Shown: positions 44,639-54,189, counted from the stretch's first letter. The stretch is 64,000 nucleotides of DNA from Salinispora tropica CNB-440 (GCF_000016425.1 NC_009380.1:3042144-3106143); one strand, 5' to 3'. Notes: generated from the letters alone by a model not told the origin. Made by a program: numbers and translations.

Positions 44639-46324
44639 TCAGCCCGGCTCCCTCCAGACGCTGACGACCGAAGCAACAAGAATAGGGGGCAGCAGCAGGC
44701 TGCCGATGATGCCAAACACGCTCAGTTCCAGCTGGCCGACCAGCACGCCGATGAGCACCGGCACGGAGATACCGGAAACCCCTCCCGCGATGCAGCTGAG
44801 TGTGACGACCCGTACCTTCTTCCGGGTGCTGAAAGTGGTGAAACGGCGGAGCAGACCGGGTCGCCGGGAAACCGGGGGCGGCTGTGGGATCTCCTCTGGG
44901 TCGCGAGCTGGCAGCTTCACCCGAAGCTGTGCGGGCACCCCCTGATCCACCGCTTCGGTGGTCAAGCCCTGATAGAGCGTCGGCTCGAGGCGAATCGAGA
45001 TGCCGTCCTCACCAAGGAGTTGTCGGCCGCCGTCCGGCCAGGTCAGCAGCGCGGCACACGTGTCGTAATGGACGGTGGCGAACTCGTCACTGCCCTTGCT
45101 GACCAGGCTCACCCCGTCGGTCCCGATGACGAGTCGCTGTGCCAGAGTGCCCCGGCCGGGGTAGTCAGTACCGGTGACCTTGGTGGCCGAGGAGGTCGGC
45201 GCGGCAATGAATCCGGCCCAGTCCGCGCTCCGGCCATACGGCGTCATCAGCAACGAATCAGCGAGTACGTCGGTCGCGACCTCATGTACCGCTTCCGGGG
45301 TAACCTCCTTCACCTGTCGTAGCAGGTCATCGCTGGCGGTAACGCCCTCCCCGGTGAGCACGTCAAAGGCCGCCGAGGCTAGCCGGGCGTTGTCGGCGTC
45401 ATCGGCGGAGAGCGACTCCGTGGCCTTGCCGATCACCGCAGCGATGTTCGCCTCGTCGATCCGACCGACCCGGACCTTCGCCAGTACGTCAATGAATCCG
45501 CCAAGCACGGCATCCTGCTTTTCGGGCAAAGCATCGGCGAGTGCGGTTATGGTGGCGTACCCGTCGCCACGCGGTTCGTAGTTGGTGGCAGCGGTGTAGG
45601 ACAGTCCGTCCCGTTGCCGCAGCGCCTGAAAGAGTTCCCGCTCCAGCACCCCGGCGAAGACGCTGGCGGTGACGCTTCGGGGGACAATGGCGTTGACGGC
45701 GGTTAGGCCACCGGAGCCGGCGAAGAAAGCCGGGGTCTGGGGCAGCGCCGACGACGGCGCTGGGACCGGCATCCGCCGGCCGGAGGGAAGGTCGATTCGC
45801 AGCCCGGCCGGTAGCTCCGCCCCCGCCAGCCACAGCACCGCGTTCTCTTTGGTGAAGTAGCGCCGGGCCCAATCCTGCAGGTCCTCCAGGGATACCGCGT
45901 GCAGGCCCCACTCGGGGTAGCTGAGCAGGCCATGGCTGCGAGCACCGTATCGCCATAGTGGCAGACCATCCAGACTAGAGCCAGAACGACTATTCCACTC
46001 AGTCCGCAGAATCGCCTTTTCCGTCTCCACCCGACTGGCGGGCAAGTCGCGCAGACTTTTGCACGCACCAGTCAGGAACGTGGTGATGTCGTCAACCGAT
46101 CCCTGTAGATGAAAGTGGGTGACGACGCTGCCGGTGGTGCCGTTGTAGTGATAGTCAGCGGCACCCAGCGGGTACAACACGAGATGTTCCAGCAGGTGGG
46201 TAATCCCCCGCCGGTCCAGGGTCTCGTCGGCCTGACCGACCCGAAACATCAGTCCGGCGTGGGCGGGCCCCGCAGTCGGGGCCAGCAACGCCGGCACCCC
46301 GTCGACCTCCAACTGCCGGATCAT
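44639..46324 (-). CDS. M16-family zinc peptidase with C-terminal membrane anchor
   Basis: This is a 561-residue insulinase-like protein. The inverted zinc motif HLLEH is at residues 43-47, and candidate third-ligand glutamates lie in VETEKAILRTEW (100-109), closer than in pitrilysin, so activity is probable but not certain. The second lobe has ERELFQALRQRDGLSYTAAT, the typical R/Y substrate region. The C-terminus is distinctive: a basic linker then two hydrophobic segments (LSCIAGGVSGISVPVLIGVL and VFGIIGSLLLPPILVASVVS). No signal peptide is seen, so the catalytic part probably faces the cytosol. It is coupled by ATGA overlap to the gene at 46321. Confidence 0.85.
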   Translation of the reverse strand: MIRQLEVDGVPALLAPTAGPAHAGLMFRVGQADETLDRRGITHLLEHLVLYPLGAADYHYNGTTGSVVTHFHLQGSVDDITTFLTGACKSLRDLPASRVETEKAILRTEWNSRSGSSLDGLPLWRYGARSHGLLSYPEWGLHAVSLEDLQDWARRYFTKENAVLWLAGAELPAGLRIDLPSGRRMPVPAPSSALPQTPAFFAGSGGLTAVNAIVPRSVTASVFAGVLERELFQALRQRDGLSYTAATNYEPRGDGYATITALADALPEKQDAVLGGFIDVLAKVRVGRIDEANIAAVIGKATESLSADDADNARLASAAFDVLTGEGVTASDDLLRQVKEVTPEAVHEVATDVLADSLLMTPYGRSADWAGFIAAPTSSATKVTGTDYPGRGTLAQRLVIGTDGVSLVSKGSDEFATVHYDTCAALLTWPDGGRQLLGEDGISIRLEPTLYQGLTTEAVDQGVPAQLRVKLPARDPEEIPQPPPVSRRPGLLRRFTTFSTRKKVRVVTLSCIAGGVSGISVPVLIGVLVGQLELSVFGIIGSLLLPPILVASVVSVWREPG

Positions 46325-47265
46325 CGCCAGCCACCCTTCGTCATCGCCTCACGGCGAAATTCGTCGAACGTCTCCACCGGGTCATTGAAGTATCCCCAGA
46401 CGCTTTCACTCACCAGATTGCCGACCGCAGCGAAGTACGGAGCTGCGAGGGCGTGGTCGCCGAGGACGCTGTAGATCAACGCGAACCGGCTGACCGCATC
46501 GATCCAGCCGTGTTCCGTGCCGAAAGCCGGATGCAGCACCGATCGGGCGGCGGCCTCGCGTAGCTCCTCCCGGACCCGAAGGTCCCTGCGGTAGTCGTCC
46601 TGTTGTCTGCCCTCGAGGCTGACCAGGTGCTCGAAGTGGGCCTGCGCGACCAGGCTGCCCTGCGCCGCGCCCTCCGGCGCCGCCACCATCGCCGCACAGG
46701 CGAAAGAGTGCATCTCATCGAACGAGCCACCCCATTTCGGACAGATCTGCTGCAGGTACTGCAGCTGCCCCGGCAGATGATGTGGGTCGCTCTCGGCGAG
46801 CCGGTCGTAGCGGCGACGTGCCTCCGCCTGGCCGAGTTGCAGACCCCGGGCGGTAAGCAGACGGCAATACCAGATCGCCGGGTCGCCCGGCTGATACGCG
46901 GCGGCGTCAATCAACATCCGCTCGGCGCCACGCAGGATCTGATGGAACTCGCGGAACTGGTTCTGACTGACATGCTGGGCCTGATAACCGGTACGTACGT
47001 CCCAGGCCCTCACGATCAGGGATTCGCCGAGCAGCGCGGCGGCAAGCCCGTCGGCCGGGTCGGCCTCGACCTGGCGTTGGGCGAACGCCTCAGTCGGTGG
47101 CAATGAGCCAGCATAGGAGATCATTTCGGTCCGGGTGGCTGGGCGCTGGCCGTCAACCAAGCGACGCAGCGCGACCCAGTCACCGTCCAGCACGCCAGCG
47201 CGAAGGTCGGAGAGCTCGCGATAGGCGGTAGCAACGTCGGTGGTGAGCGCGGGCGCGGCAGGCAT
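46321..47265 (-). CDS. Helical (TPR-like) protein coupled to the M16 peptidase
   Basis: This is a 314-residue, mostly alpha-helical protein with no enzymatic motif that I recognise. Helical blocks include EFHQILRGAERMLIDAAAYQ, LLTARGLQLGQAEARRRYDR and FALIYSVLGDHALAAPYFAA, reminiscent of TPR repeats. It is translated just before the M16 peptidase with a four-base overlap and may be its adaptor or substrate receptor. A piece of its DNA survives as a relic at 7057-7185, next to radical SAM relics, so the two have been neighbours for some time. Function unknown. Confidence 0.75.
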   Translation of the reverse strand: MPAAPALTTDVATAYRELSDLRAGVLDGDWVALRRLVDGQRPATRTEMISYAGSLPPTEAFAQRQVEADPADGLAAALLGESLIVRAWDVRTGYQAQHVSQNQFREFHQILRGAERMLIDAAAYQPGDPAIWYCRLLTARGLQLGQAEARRRYDRLAESDPHHLPGQLQYLQQICPKWGGSFDEMHSFACAAMVAAPEGAAQGSLVAQAHFEHLVSLEGRQQDDYRRDLRVREELREAAARSVLHPAFGTEHGWIDAVSRFALIYSVLGDHALAAPYFAAVGNLVSESVWGYFNDPVETFDEFRREAMTKGGWR

Positions 47266-47385
47266 GCGGGGATCCTAAGCCGACGGTGACGCAACCAACC
47301 AACCGGATTAGCCGGTCACCGGCGGCAACACCGTGGCAGTGAACCGATTCGTATGTTTTGCTGCGTCACTCGCCCCCGAAACCGG

Positions 47386-48636
47386 TCACCGTTCCCCGGC
47401 CAGGGACAGCTCCGTGGGGTATGGAAAGGAGTCGGGCCGATAGCTGCAGGACGGCTCCTCGGCCCAGATCTCACCGGTCACCGCGTACGCCCGGGCCCGT
47501 GATCCGCCGCAGGCGGTACGAAACTCACAGGCACCGCAGCGACCACCGAGCCGATCCGGATCACGCATCGCGGTGAACAGCGCCGATTCACAGTAGATGT
47601 CGCGGAGCGATCGCTGCCGCACATTGCCGGCCATCACCGGCAAGAAACCGCTGGGGTGCACGTCGCCACGGTGGGACACGAAGACGAAACCGTTGCCGGC
47701 GCTCACCCGTAACGGCGCACGCCGGACCCGGTTGACGGTACCGGTCAATCGGCATGCGTCGAGTTTGTCGCGTAGTTGCTGGTACAGCCGCCCGAGGCCG
47801 AGGAGGCGGACGTGGTCGTCGCCCCGCCGGGCCAGCACCTCGCGTTGCAGACAGACCCGGCGGAAATGGTGCGCCTCAGTGGTCTTGACCGCGATGGTCT
47901 CACCGAGGTCGTACAGCACATTGAGCACGTCCTCGGTCTGGGCTGCGTCCAGGCTCCGCAGCGCCTGGCCCCGCCCGGTCGGGACGAGGAAGAAGACGCT
48001 CCAGAGCAGGGCGCCGTAGTCGCGTACCTGGGCGGCCAGATCCGGCAGATCATGGACGGTGTCGCTGGTCGCAGTGCTGTTGATCTGCACCTTTAGGCCA
48101 AGGTCGGCGGCGTCGCGCCAGGCCTGCATGGTCAGGTCCCACACCCCGGGGACACCCCGGAAGCCGTCGTGTCCGGCGGCAGTGGCAGCGTCGAGGCTCA
48201 GCGAGACCGCCCGTGCCCCGGCAGCGTGCAGGGCAGCCAGCGCCGGACGGGTGAGCGTGGGTGTGCCTGATGGCGAGACCGACACGGGCAGCCCGAGCTC
48301 GGTGCCGCGGCGGACCAACAACTCCAGGTCGGGGCGCTGGAACGGGTCCCCGCCCGTAATCACGAACAGCGGCGCGGGCCGTCCGAACTCGGCAACCTGC
48401 GCCATCAGGGCGGTGGCCTGTTCGGTGTTCAGCTCGGCTCGGTCCCGGCCGGGGCGGGCGGAGGCCCGGCAGTGCAGGCAGGCGAGCGGGCACGCCCGGG
48501 TGGCCTCCCAGATCACGATGAACGGACGTTCCTCGACGTTCTGTTTCGGTGTCCGCACCGGCACGCCCGGGCTCCGGCGCGATGCCTGCTGCCGGCCCGT
48601 CGCATTGGGGCGCTGCTGCACGGTCGGCGGTGGCAT
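47386..48636 (-). CDS. Radical SAM/SPASM protein, TIGR04053-like
   Basis: This is a 416-residue radical SAM enzyme. The cluster motif is CPLACLHC (CxxxCxxC at about 49-56), with the SAM-binding glycine-rich VITGGDPFQRPD downstream. A SPASM-type cysteine region near the end reads GRCGACEFRTACGG with a final cysteine in EPSCSYRP. The pattern fits TIGR04053-type proteins as I remember them, whose substrates are unknown. Its ATG at 48636 overlaps the hemerythrin stop by one base. No small precursor-peptide frame is evident nearby, so a heme- or cofactor-related role is as likely as peptide modification. Confidence 0.88.
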   Translation of the reverse strand: MPPPTVQQRPNATGRQQASRRSPGVPVRTPKQNVEERPFIVIWEATRACPLACLHCRASARPGRDRAELNTEQATALMAQVAEFGRPAPLFVITGGDPFQRPDLELLVRRGTELGLPVSVSPSGTPTLTRPALAALHAAGARAVSLSLDAATAAGHDGFRGVPGVWDLTMQAWRDAADLGLKVQINSTATSDTVHDLPDLAAQVRDYGALLWSVFFLVPTGRGQALRSLDAAQTEDVLNVLYDLGETIAVKTTEAHHFRRVCLQREVLARRGDDHVRLLGLGRLYQQLRDKLDACRLTGTVNRVRRAPLRVSAGNGFVFVSHRGDVHPSGFLPVMAGNVRQRSLRDIYCESALFTAMRDPDRLGGRCGACEFRTACGGSRARAYAVTGEIWAEEPSCSYRPDSFPYPTELSLAGER

Positions 48637-49088
48637 CACGCCTGCTGGGCCGCGGCGTCCGGCTGCTGTGGGGTCAGCCGGTCCCAGGCGGACATCGGCA
48701 GCGCGATAACCGCGGCTGGGAACAACCCGTGTTCCTCATTGTCGATGTGCCGGTGCAGCCGGTGCAGGGCAGCCAACACCGCCGGCCAGTCTGGTGCCGC
48801 ACGGTCGACGGCACCGAGGACGCCGTGGATGTCGTCGTGCTCGTCGCAGAGCTGCTCCACCGCTTCGGTGAGGCTGCCCTCGGCACGCAGCTCGGGAAAG
48901 AGGCCGCGTTCCTCGGTTTCGGTGTGCGGCATCAGCAGCGTGAGCAGGTCGTCGAGGAGGTCAACCCGGTCGTCCGCGCCCGCTGTGATCGCCGTACGCA
49001 GCCGTCCGGCGGCGTTGGCGATCGCCTCGTGTTCGGCGGTCAGTTGCCCGATCAGCGGGAACTCCCGACAACCGCAGTAGTTACACAT
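48636..49088 (-). CDS. Hemerythrin-domain protein with N-terminal MCNYCGC motif
   Basis: This is a 150-residue four-helix hemerythrin-like protein. Iron-ligand-type residues appear in TAEHEAIAN, PHTETEERGLFPEL, DEHDDIHG and RHIDNEEHGLFPAA. The short N-terminal MCNYCGCREF cysteine cluster may bind another metal. Hemerythrin proteins sense or bind oxygen, nitric oxide or iron. It is coupled to the radical SAM gene. ATG 49088 is used since the longer frame lacks hemerythrin features. Direct repeats lie upstream. Confidence 0.9.
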   Translation of the reverse strand: MCNYCGCREFPLIGQLTAEHEAIANAAGRLRTAITAGADDRVDLLDDLLTLLMPHTETEERGLFPELRAEGSLTEAVEQLCDEHDDIHGVLGAVDRAAPDWPAVLAALHRLHRHIDNEEHGLFPAAVIALPMSAWDRLTPQQPDAAAQQA

Positions 49089-49115
49089 GGCCCCTCTCCC
49101 GACCGTGATGTGGGG

Positions 49116-49142
49116 GATAGATCTACCTTGTTCGGATAGATC
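49116..49142. promoter_or_regulatory. Direct repeat GATAGATC x2 upstream of hemerythrin gene
   Basis: gatagatc occurs at 49116-49123 and 49135-49142, 19 bases apart start to start, close to two helical turns. It lies 28-54 bases upstream of the hemerythrin start and could be bound by a regulator on one helix face. The rest of 49143-49467 holds no gene I can support. Confidence 0.4.
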
Positions 49143-49467
49143 CGGAGCACCTAGGGCCGTTCGACCTGCCTCCGCCGGAGACAGGTCCCGAACACCCGGA
49201 TTCGACGTCCGCCCCGCCCCGGACGAGCGCCCCGGCCAGGCCATCTCCGCCACGATCACACTCATCGGCGCCGACCCCTCTCGGCTCCCTCGTCGGCCGA
49301 GGAAGCCTGACCCGACGACCGTCCAACTCGCCAGGGTCGATCGTCCTGATGGATTGACGGAATCGCGGTTGCGACCCGTACGCAGTGCGACTAAACATCG
49401 ACGCTGGCCGAAGTCCGGGCCAAGCTCACCGCCGTTCGCTTCCAGCACGAGGGTAGAGTGCGGGCCC

Positions 49468-50322
49468 GTGGCGGTCCGAATTGATATTCAGGCGTTCCAT
49501 GACTCCGTTCCCTCCGCCGTACGCGAGGCGTCGACCCGGCTACTCGCCACTGGTGGTGTCGGAGACCTGGAACTGACCGGCGGCGGCATCCAGGCCGTGG
49601 TCCTTGACCGCGGTACCGCCGTGCAGCCATGGGTGGGCATCGTTGCCGGCAACTTCACAGGTGAGTGCGACTGCGGCACAGCCGACGAAGACCTCTGCGC
49701 ACATGCGGTCGCAGTTGCATTGACCGCCTTCGACAACGACGTCGCCTTCTCCGGTGCTGCCACCCCACCCAGCGCCGTCTCGGTGTCGCCCGACCACGAG
49801 GACTACCTGCAGGCGGCGCAACGGCTGGCGCCCCGTCAGCTGGCCAACCTCGTCGCGGGGCACGCGGTCCGCGACCGTCTCTTCGCCACCCGACTGCTGG
49901 CTGAGGCCAACATGCTGCACGGCGCGGATCACACCGGGCTGCAGGACTTCCGGGCCGTCCTCCGTGACGCCTCGAACGCAACCACCGGCAGGTGGGAGAT
50001 CTCCGACGTGGAGGCCGCTGGTCACCGCCTGGCCTCCGAGGTCGAGATCCTGTGCGCTCGGCCTGCCAGTCTTGCGATGCTCGACCTGGTCGAGGAGGCC
50101 ATCCCCGTCTGGGATGAGCTCTCCGGGCACCTCCGCGACGCCTACCACATCGCCCGGACCGAACCGGAAGAGATCACCGACTCACTCCTATGTGCCCACC
50201 GCGACCTGTGCGACAGCCTCGACCTCGACCCGGAGGACGTCACCGACCGGCTGAACCGGCTCGTCGAACGCTGCCACTACGAACTGGACATCAGCGGATA
50301 CATCGACCTCCCCCTCGGGTAG
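49468..50322 (+). CDS. SWIM zinc-finger domain protein
   Basis: This is a 284-residue protein beginning at GTG 49468. The SWIM motif CxCx(n)CxH appears as CDCGTADEDLCAHAVAVALT around residues 71-90. SWIM domains bind DNA, RNA or proteins. The C-terminal region is helical and acidic (PEEITDSLLCAHRDLCDSLD). The longer upstream frame lacks a ribosome binding site. Partner and function are unknown; it is followed by a decayed WYL regulator on the other strand. Confidence 0.75.
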   Translation: MAVRIDIQAFHDSVPSAVREASTRLLATGGVGDLELTGGGIQAVVLDRGTAVQPWVGIVAGNFTGECDCGTADEDLCAHAVAVALTAFDNDVAFSGAATPPSAVSVSPDHEDYLQAAQRLAPRQLANLVAGHAVRDRLFATRLLAEANMLHGADHTGLQDFRAVLRDASNATTGRWEISDVEAAGHRLASEVEILCARPASLAMLDLVEEAIPVWDELSGHLRDAYHIARTEPEEITDSLLCAHRDLCDSLDLDPEDVTDRLNRLVERCHYELDISGYIDLPLG

Positions 50323-50328
50323 GCGGTG

Positions 50329-51118
50329 TCAAGCTTCAGGTGGTAGCTGCCCAACCGCCGCGCGGTGGATCCGCGTCGCGAGGCGCTCGAACGCCGCCGC
50401 GAGTTCGGCTCCGTCGATCACCTCGAGGTCGAGGTCGAGCTGTGTCATCCACAGCGCAAGCCGGTCGGGGTGGTCGGAGCCCAGCACGACCTGGCAGGTG
50501 AACTCGTCAACCACCTCGATGTCGACCGGGATGCGGATCTTCGCGGCGACGGTGGCGGCGGGAGCATGTACGAGTACCCGGGCACGGTAGGTCCAGGCCG
50601 CCTTGCTGACCCGTCCGACGACGTACTCGACGACGTTGTCCGCCGGGATCAACCGCGGCTGAAACCGCACACCCGTAGGTGCGTACACCACCATGCGGTC
50701 GACCCGGAAGACCCGCCAGTCGTCCCGGTCGAGATCCCACGCAAGCAGGTACCAGACTGTCCCCCAGCTCACCAGCCGTTGCGGCTCGGTATGGCGAACC
50801 CCTTCGCTGCCGCCCGGCTTGGTGTAGCCCATCCGGAGGCGCTCGTTGCCGCGGATCGCGGCGGCAACCGCGCGGAGAACCGACAAATCTAACGGCGGCT
50901 GTACCCCGGAACAACGCTCGTCGCCTCCCGTACCGCCGCAACGCGCCGGCGGAGGCGCGCGGGCAGCACCTGCTCCAGCTTCGCGAGTGCGGTCAACGAT
51001 GTCTCTCAAGCCGGCCGGCGAGCTCGGCGCTCGTCCAGTCCCGCTTGAGCTGAAGCAGTGACAGCAATTCGAGCAGGCGGGCCGAGGTCTCCACCACGTC
51101 CCCCAGCATGTCAGCCAT
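50329..51118 (-). pseudogene. WYL-domain (YafY-like) regulator, internally deleted
   Basis: From ATG 51118 the start MADMLGDVVETSARLLELLS runs to SAELAGRL, the first half of a winged helix. It then jumps directly to ETSLTALAKLEQVLPARLRR, so the rest of the HTH and linker (perhaps 75 codons) is gone. Another frame change near 50895 joins to the intact-looking WYL part PLDLSVLRAVAAAIRGNERL to GQLPPEA. The residual 226-codon frame would give a WYL domain without DNA-binding ability. Confidence 0.8.
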
Positions 51119-51328
51119 TGCGGAAGCTGACGCGCCGCATTGACGATCCAGCTGCCTCGTCACCGACGGCTACCGACCGGTCACCAGTGACGACGGCGCC
51201 GGTCGAGGTCGTCTGGCCGGCCCACTCGTCTCGCTGCGGCGACCGTCTGCTCTCGTACCCGGTGGGGCCCACCGTCGATGGCCGGTTGGACCAACGCAGT
51301 TCATGCTCATAGCCGAATCGAGTACGGG

Positions 51329-52002
51329 TCAGCGTGCTTGAGTCTCCCAGGCAGGCAGCCGAGGCTCGTCGTTGTGTACAACGACATCGACGTGGTCCGT
51401 CGGACGAACCGTGGCGAAGTAGAGCTGTTGCGAGGGGATGTAACGCTCCCGCCAGCGTCGTTCGACATCGGCCCGGGACGACACCCGGCCTTCTCGGATC
51501 ACGGCACGATCCACGGTCTTGTCAAGGGCTGTCGACACGAAGATGCGCAGGTCCCACCGATCGATCAATTCTGGGCGTAGGAGGAAGACGCCGTCGAAGA
51601 CCAGCACGGCGTTGACGGGGGCGGTCATGACCGGCGGGGACAGCACGGAATCCGCGATGTGGTCGTAGACCGCGGGTTGGAAGCATCGATCTCCGCCCGG
51701 GCCAAGCGGATCGAGCAGGACCCGGGTCAGCGCGTCGTGGTCGTGGGCGTCGAGGTAGCAGCCTCGGCCGAGTACTCGCCCCGTCGATAGCGCTGCGCCC
51801 GAGGAACGACAAAGTCGTCGATAGTCGCGCGGATGACAGCGCGACCCTGGTCACGCAAGACGACGCCTAGCTCGTCGGCGAGGTTGGTCTTGCCCGCGGC
51901 GGGCGGTCCGTCGACAGCTACCCGCGTGGGGTGCCCGAGTGCGACGGATCCGACCGCCTCAGCCAGGCGGTCACGTAACTCGTCCCGGGTGCCATGCTCC
52001 AC
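51329..52002 (-). pseudogene. Uridine-kinase-like P-loop kinase, one-base frameshift
   Basis: GTG 52002 starts VEHGTRDELRDRLAEAVGSV, with Walker A GPPAAGKT and the strand RAVIRATIDDFVVPRAQRYR. Near 51760 the frame is lost. Inserting one G (GAGGCTGC to GAGGGCTGC) restores GCYLDAHDHDALTRVLLDPL, FQPAVYDHIADSV and the end NAVLVFDGVFLLRPELIDRW. The full product would be about 224 residues, normal for the family, so this is either a recent mutation or a sequencing error. Confidence 0.8.
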
Positions 52003-52331
52003 AGTGTGCCCCGCTCCGCCCTGCTCTCGTGACAGTGCGCGTCGAACCGACTCTGCGCCCGTCCGCCACTCTCGCACGTCACTATCCGAGTGAGCGACAC
52101 GTGAGCGACAGCTGGGCCTGATCTGCGTTTGCGGACATCCGAAATCAGCAGGCGGATGGCCACGGACGACCATCCGGAGCCCGGAAAGCATGGTGAAGCA
52201 GCCGCGGCCGGGCACCGACAGGCAAACCCTGACGACCGCACGGTCAGGCGTGTGGGTGGATCACCCTGCCCCGATGGTCCCATGAGTGGCCGACGCGCCG
52301 GCAGCCCGGCGAGTCGGGTTAACCTGCGGTC

Positions 52332-52952
52332 ATGGCGAGCGCTGAACTGGACGAGTTGATCGTCGCGGATGCCGAGGCACTGCGCACGTGGTTGGCGACC
52401 AACCATGCCACATCGCCGGGCGTCTGGCTCGTTCTGACCAAGAGAGGTGGCACCGCCACCACGCTGACGTGGCAGCAGGCGGTTGATGAGGCCCTCTGTT
52501 TCGGCTGGATCGACGGGCAGGGCCGGAAGCGGGATCGAGAGACATCCTGGATCCGGTTTACCCCGCGCCGGCCTCGCAGTTCCTGGTCGCAACGCAATGT
52601 CGGCCACGTGGCCCGGCTGGAGGCACAGGGGCGCATGATGCCCTCCGGCCGAGCTGCGGTGGAAACCGCCAAGGCGGACGGGCGGTGGGCGGCCGCCTAC
52701 GCCCCGCCGTCGGAGGCCGAGGTGCCGGACGACCTACTCGCCGCCATCGCCGCCAACCCTGCCGCCCAGGCCATGTTCGACGTACTCACCAGGACCAACC
52801 GGTTCGCTCTCATCCAACGCCTTGCTGCCGTCAAACGGACGCAGACCCGCGAGCGCAAGATCGGCGAGCTCGTCGCCATGCTGGCCCGCCACGAGACGAT
52901 CTACCCACAGAAGGCCACACCGCCGACCTCGCCGCAATCGGCGGCCTCATGA
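52332..52952 (+). CDS. YdeI/OmpD-associated family protein
   Basis: This is a 206-residue protein with the pattern of the YdeI family: SPGVWLVLTKRGG, ALCFGWIDGQGRKRDRETSW, RFTPRRPRSSWSQRN, and a C-terminal LIQRLAAVKRTQTRERKI. Members are common single-copy proteins linked loosely to stress or peptide resistance in other bacteria; biochemical function is uncertain. It stands alone on the plus strand between two decayed genes. Confidence 0.85.
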   Translation: MASAELDELIVADAEALRTWLATNHATSPGVWLVLTKRGGTATTLTWQQAVDEALCFGWIDGQGRKRDRETSWIRFTPRRPRSSWSQRNVGHVARLEAQGRMMPSGRAAVETAKADGRWAAAYAPPSEAEVPDDLLAAIAANPAAQAMFDVLTRTNRFALIQRLAAVKRTQTRERKIGELVAMLARHETIYPQKATPPTSPQSAAS

Positions 52953-53629
52953 TCCAGCGCGCTGATCTGTTCCGTTCCCGTTGGCGCTAGTCGCCGGACC
53001 GGGTTTCGGGCCGCGAAGGTGAAAGTGTCCTGATGAAGCGAGCCGCGACTGCGCCACGGCAGCACGTAATTCGGCGCCCTCTTCCACCGAAAAGTCAAAG
53101 GGGGCAGCGGCCAGCCACTCCTGGGCGTACATCGTGGGGTTTCGGGTGCTGCCGACCAGGACGCAGCGGTCGCCGTCCGGCTCGAGGGGCCCGCACCGCC
53201 CGAATCCGATCGATACGGTACGTGCGGATCGCATCCGCGCGGTGTGCGTGGCACAGCAGGTGCCAGCGTCCGTACCGCACGATGACTGCCCACGGGTCGA
53301 CCTCGGCGTCCCGTTCCTCGTCGCTCTCACCACTGTGCGTGACCAGGACGCGGCGCCGGTCGGCGACGGCGGGCGACCAGGGCACTTGTGGTGGCGGGAG
53401 CAGGGCGAGCCACTCGCCGGTCCGGGGTGGCCGAGATGTACGCCCGCAGCGCCGCCGCCTGCCGTCCCACGCTCTCGGGGAGAGCCCGGATGACTGCGCT
53501 GAGCGCCGAGCCGATCGGCTCGTCGGCGTCGATCGCGGCCGGCTGCCCGTCGAGCACGGCCATGACCAGGCTGAGTGCATGTTCCCGGGTGAAGACGACC
53601 GGCGGTAGCCGGGTGCCGTGGTCTAGCCA
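52947..53629 (-). pseudogene. Second WYL-domain regulator, N-terminally truncated and frameshifted
   Basis: Pieces in three frames read RLPPVVFTREHALSLVMAVL, then VADRRRVLVTHSGE, then EVDPWAVIVRYGRWHLLCHA (the WYL core), then LEPDGDRCVLVGSTRNPTMY to the end. Shifts lie near 53360 and 53195, each repairable by one base in a C or G run. The winged-helix N-terminus is not found upstream, so even a repaired gene would be incomplete. Confidence 0.75.
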
Positions 53630-53707
53630 ACCGGAGGAGCAACGGTCCCTGACGGCGCCACCAACGCGCGACGGGCCGACCTCATCGTCATGCTCGACGG
53701 GCTGCCC

Positions 53708-54189
53708 TCACAGTAGGCGCGGACCACCCGCTACGCCGAAGAACCAATGCCGATCGGTCACGGGCTCCGCCGGTAGCTGATCCTGGATCAAACTCTCGAT
53801 CGCCTCGGCGAGATCGGCCACCACCTCGCCGTCTACCTGCTCATGCCCCGCAGGAAGTAGGGCTCACCGTCAACCAGGTAGTGCTGGGCAGCCTCCGCAG
53901 ATGTGACGATCCCATGCCCGCGAAGCCGGCGTCCCGCCGCCACGATAGTCGAACGGACGTAGTCCCGCTGCTCGGTGTTCCACTTATCAGTGTCCAATGC
54001 GAAGGCATTGCTGGAGCCGATCCGCACCTGCGTTCGCAGGTCTTCGGCCACCCGGTCGGCCCATGGTGGGCGCTGCCCGGGCTCCATTTCCCCGTGTACC
54101 AGCACGGCCTCCAAGAGCAAGATCCCGAGGCTGACGTCGTAGGCCCAGAACCAACGGCCCTGAAACACAACCGGCACTGTCTTGCTCAC
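53708..54189 (-). pseudogene. Hypothetical protein gene with probable one-base frameshift
   Basis: ATG 54189 opens a 118-codon frame (MSKTVPVVFQGRWFWAYDVS) ending at DGEPYFLRGMSR. One base after CTGCGGGG, the alternative frame continues as HEQVDGEVVADLAEAIESLI to RHWFFGVAGGPRLL and a stop at 53708. A related fragment at 58274-58338 has LRRHEQVGGEMVVDLVEAIE in a single frame, showing that the two halves belong together. The full protein would be about 160 residues. No known domain is recognised; it looks soluble. Confidence 0.6.

Noticed and set aside
47266..47385. Precursor peptide for a radical SAM RiPP system
   Set aside because: The 120-base gap beside the radical SAM gene holds no small frame with a ribosome binding site and start. 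No Cys- or Gly-rich leader-core frame was evident nearby.
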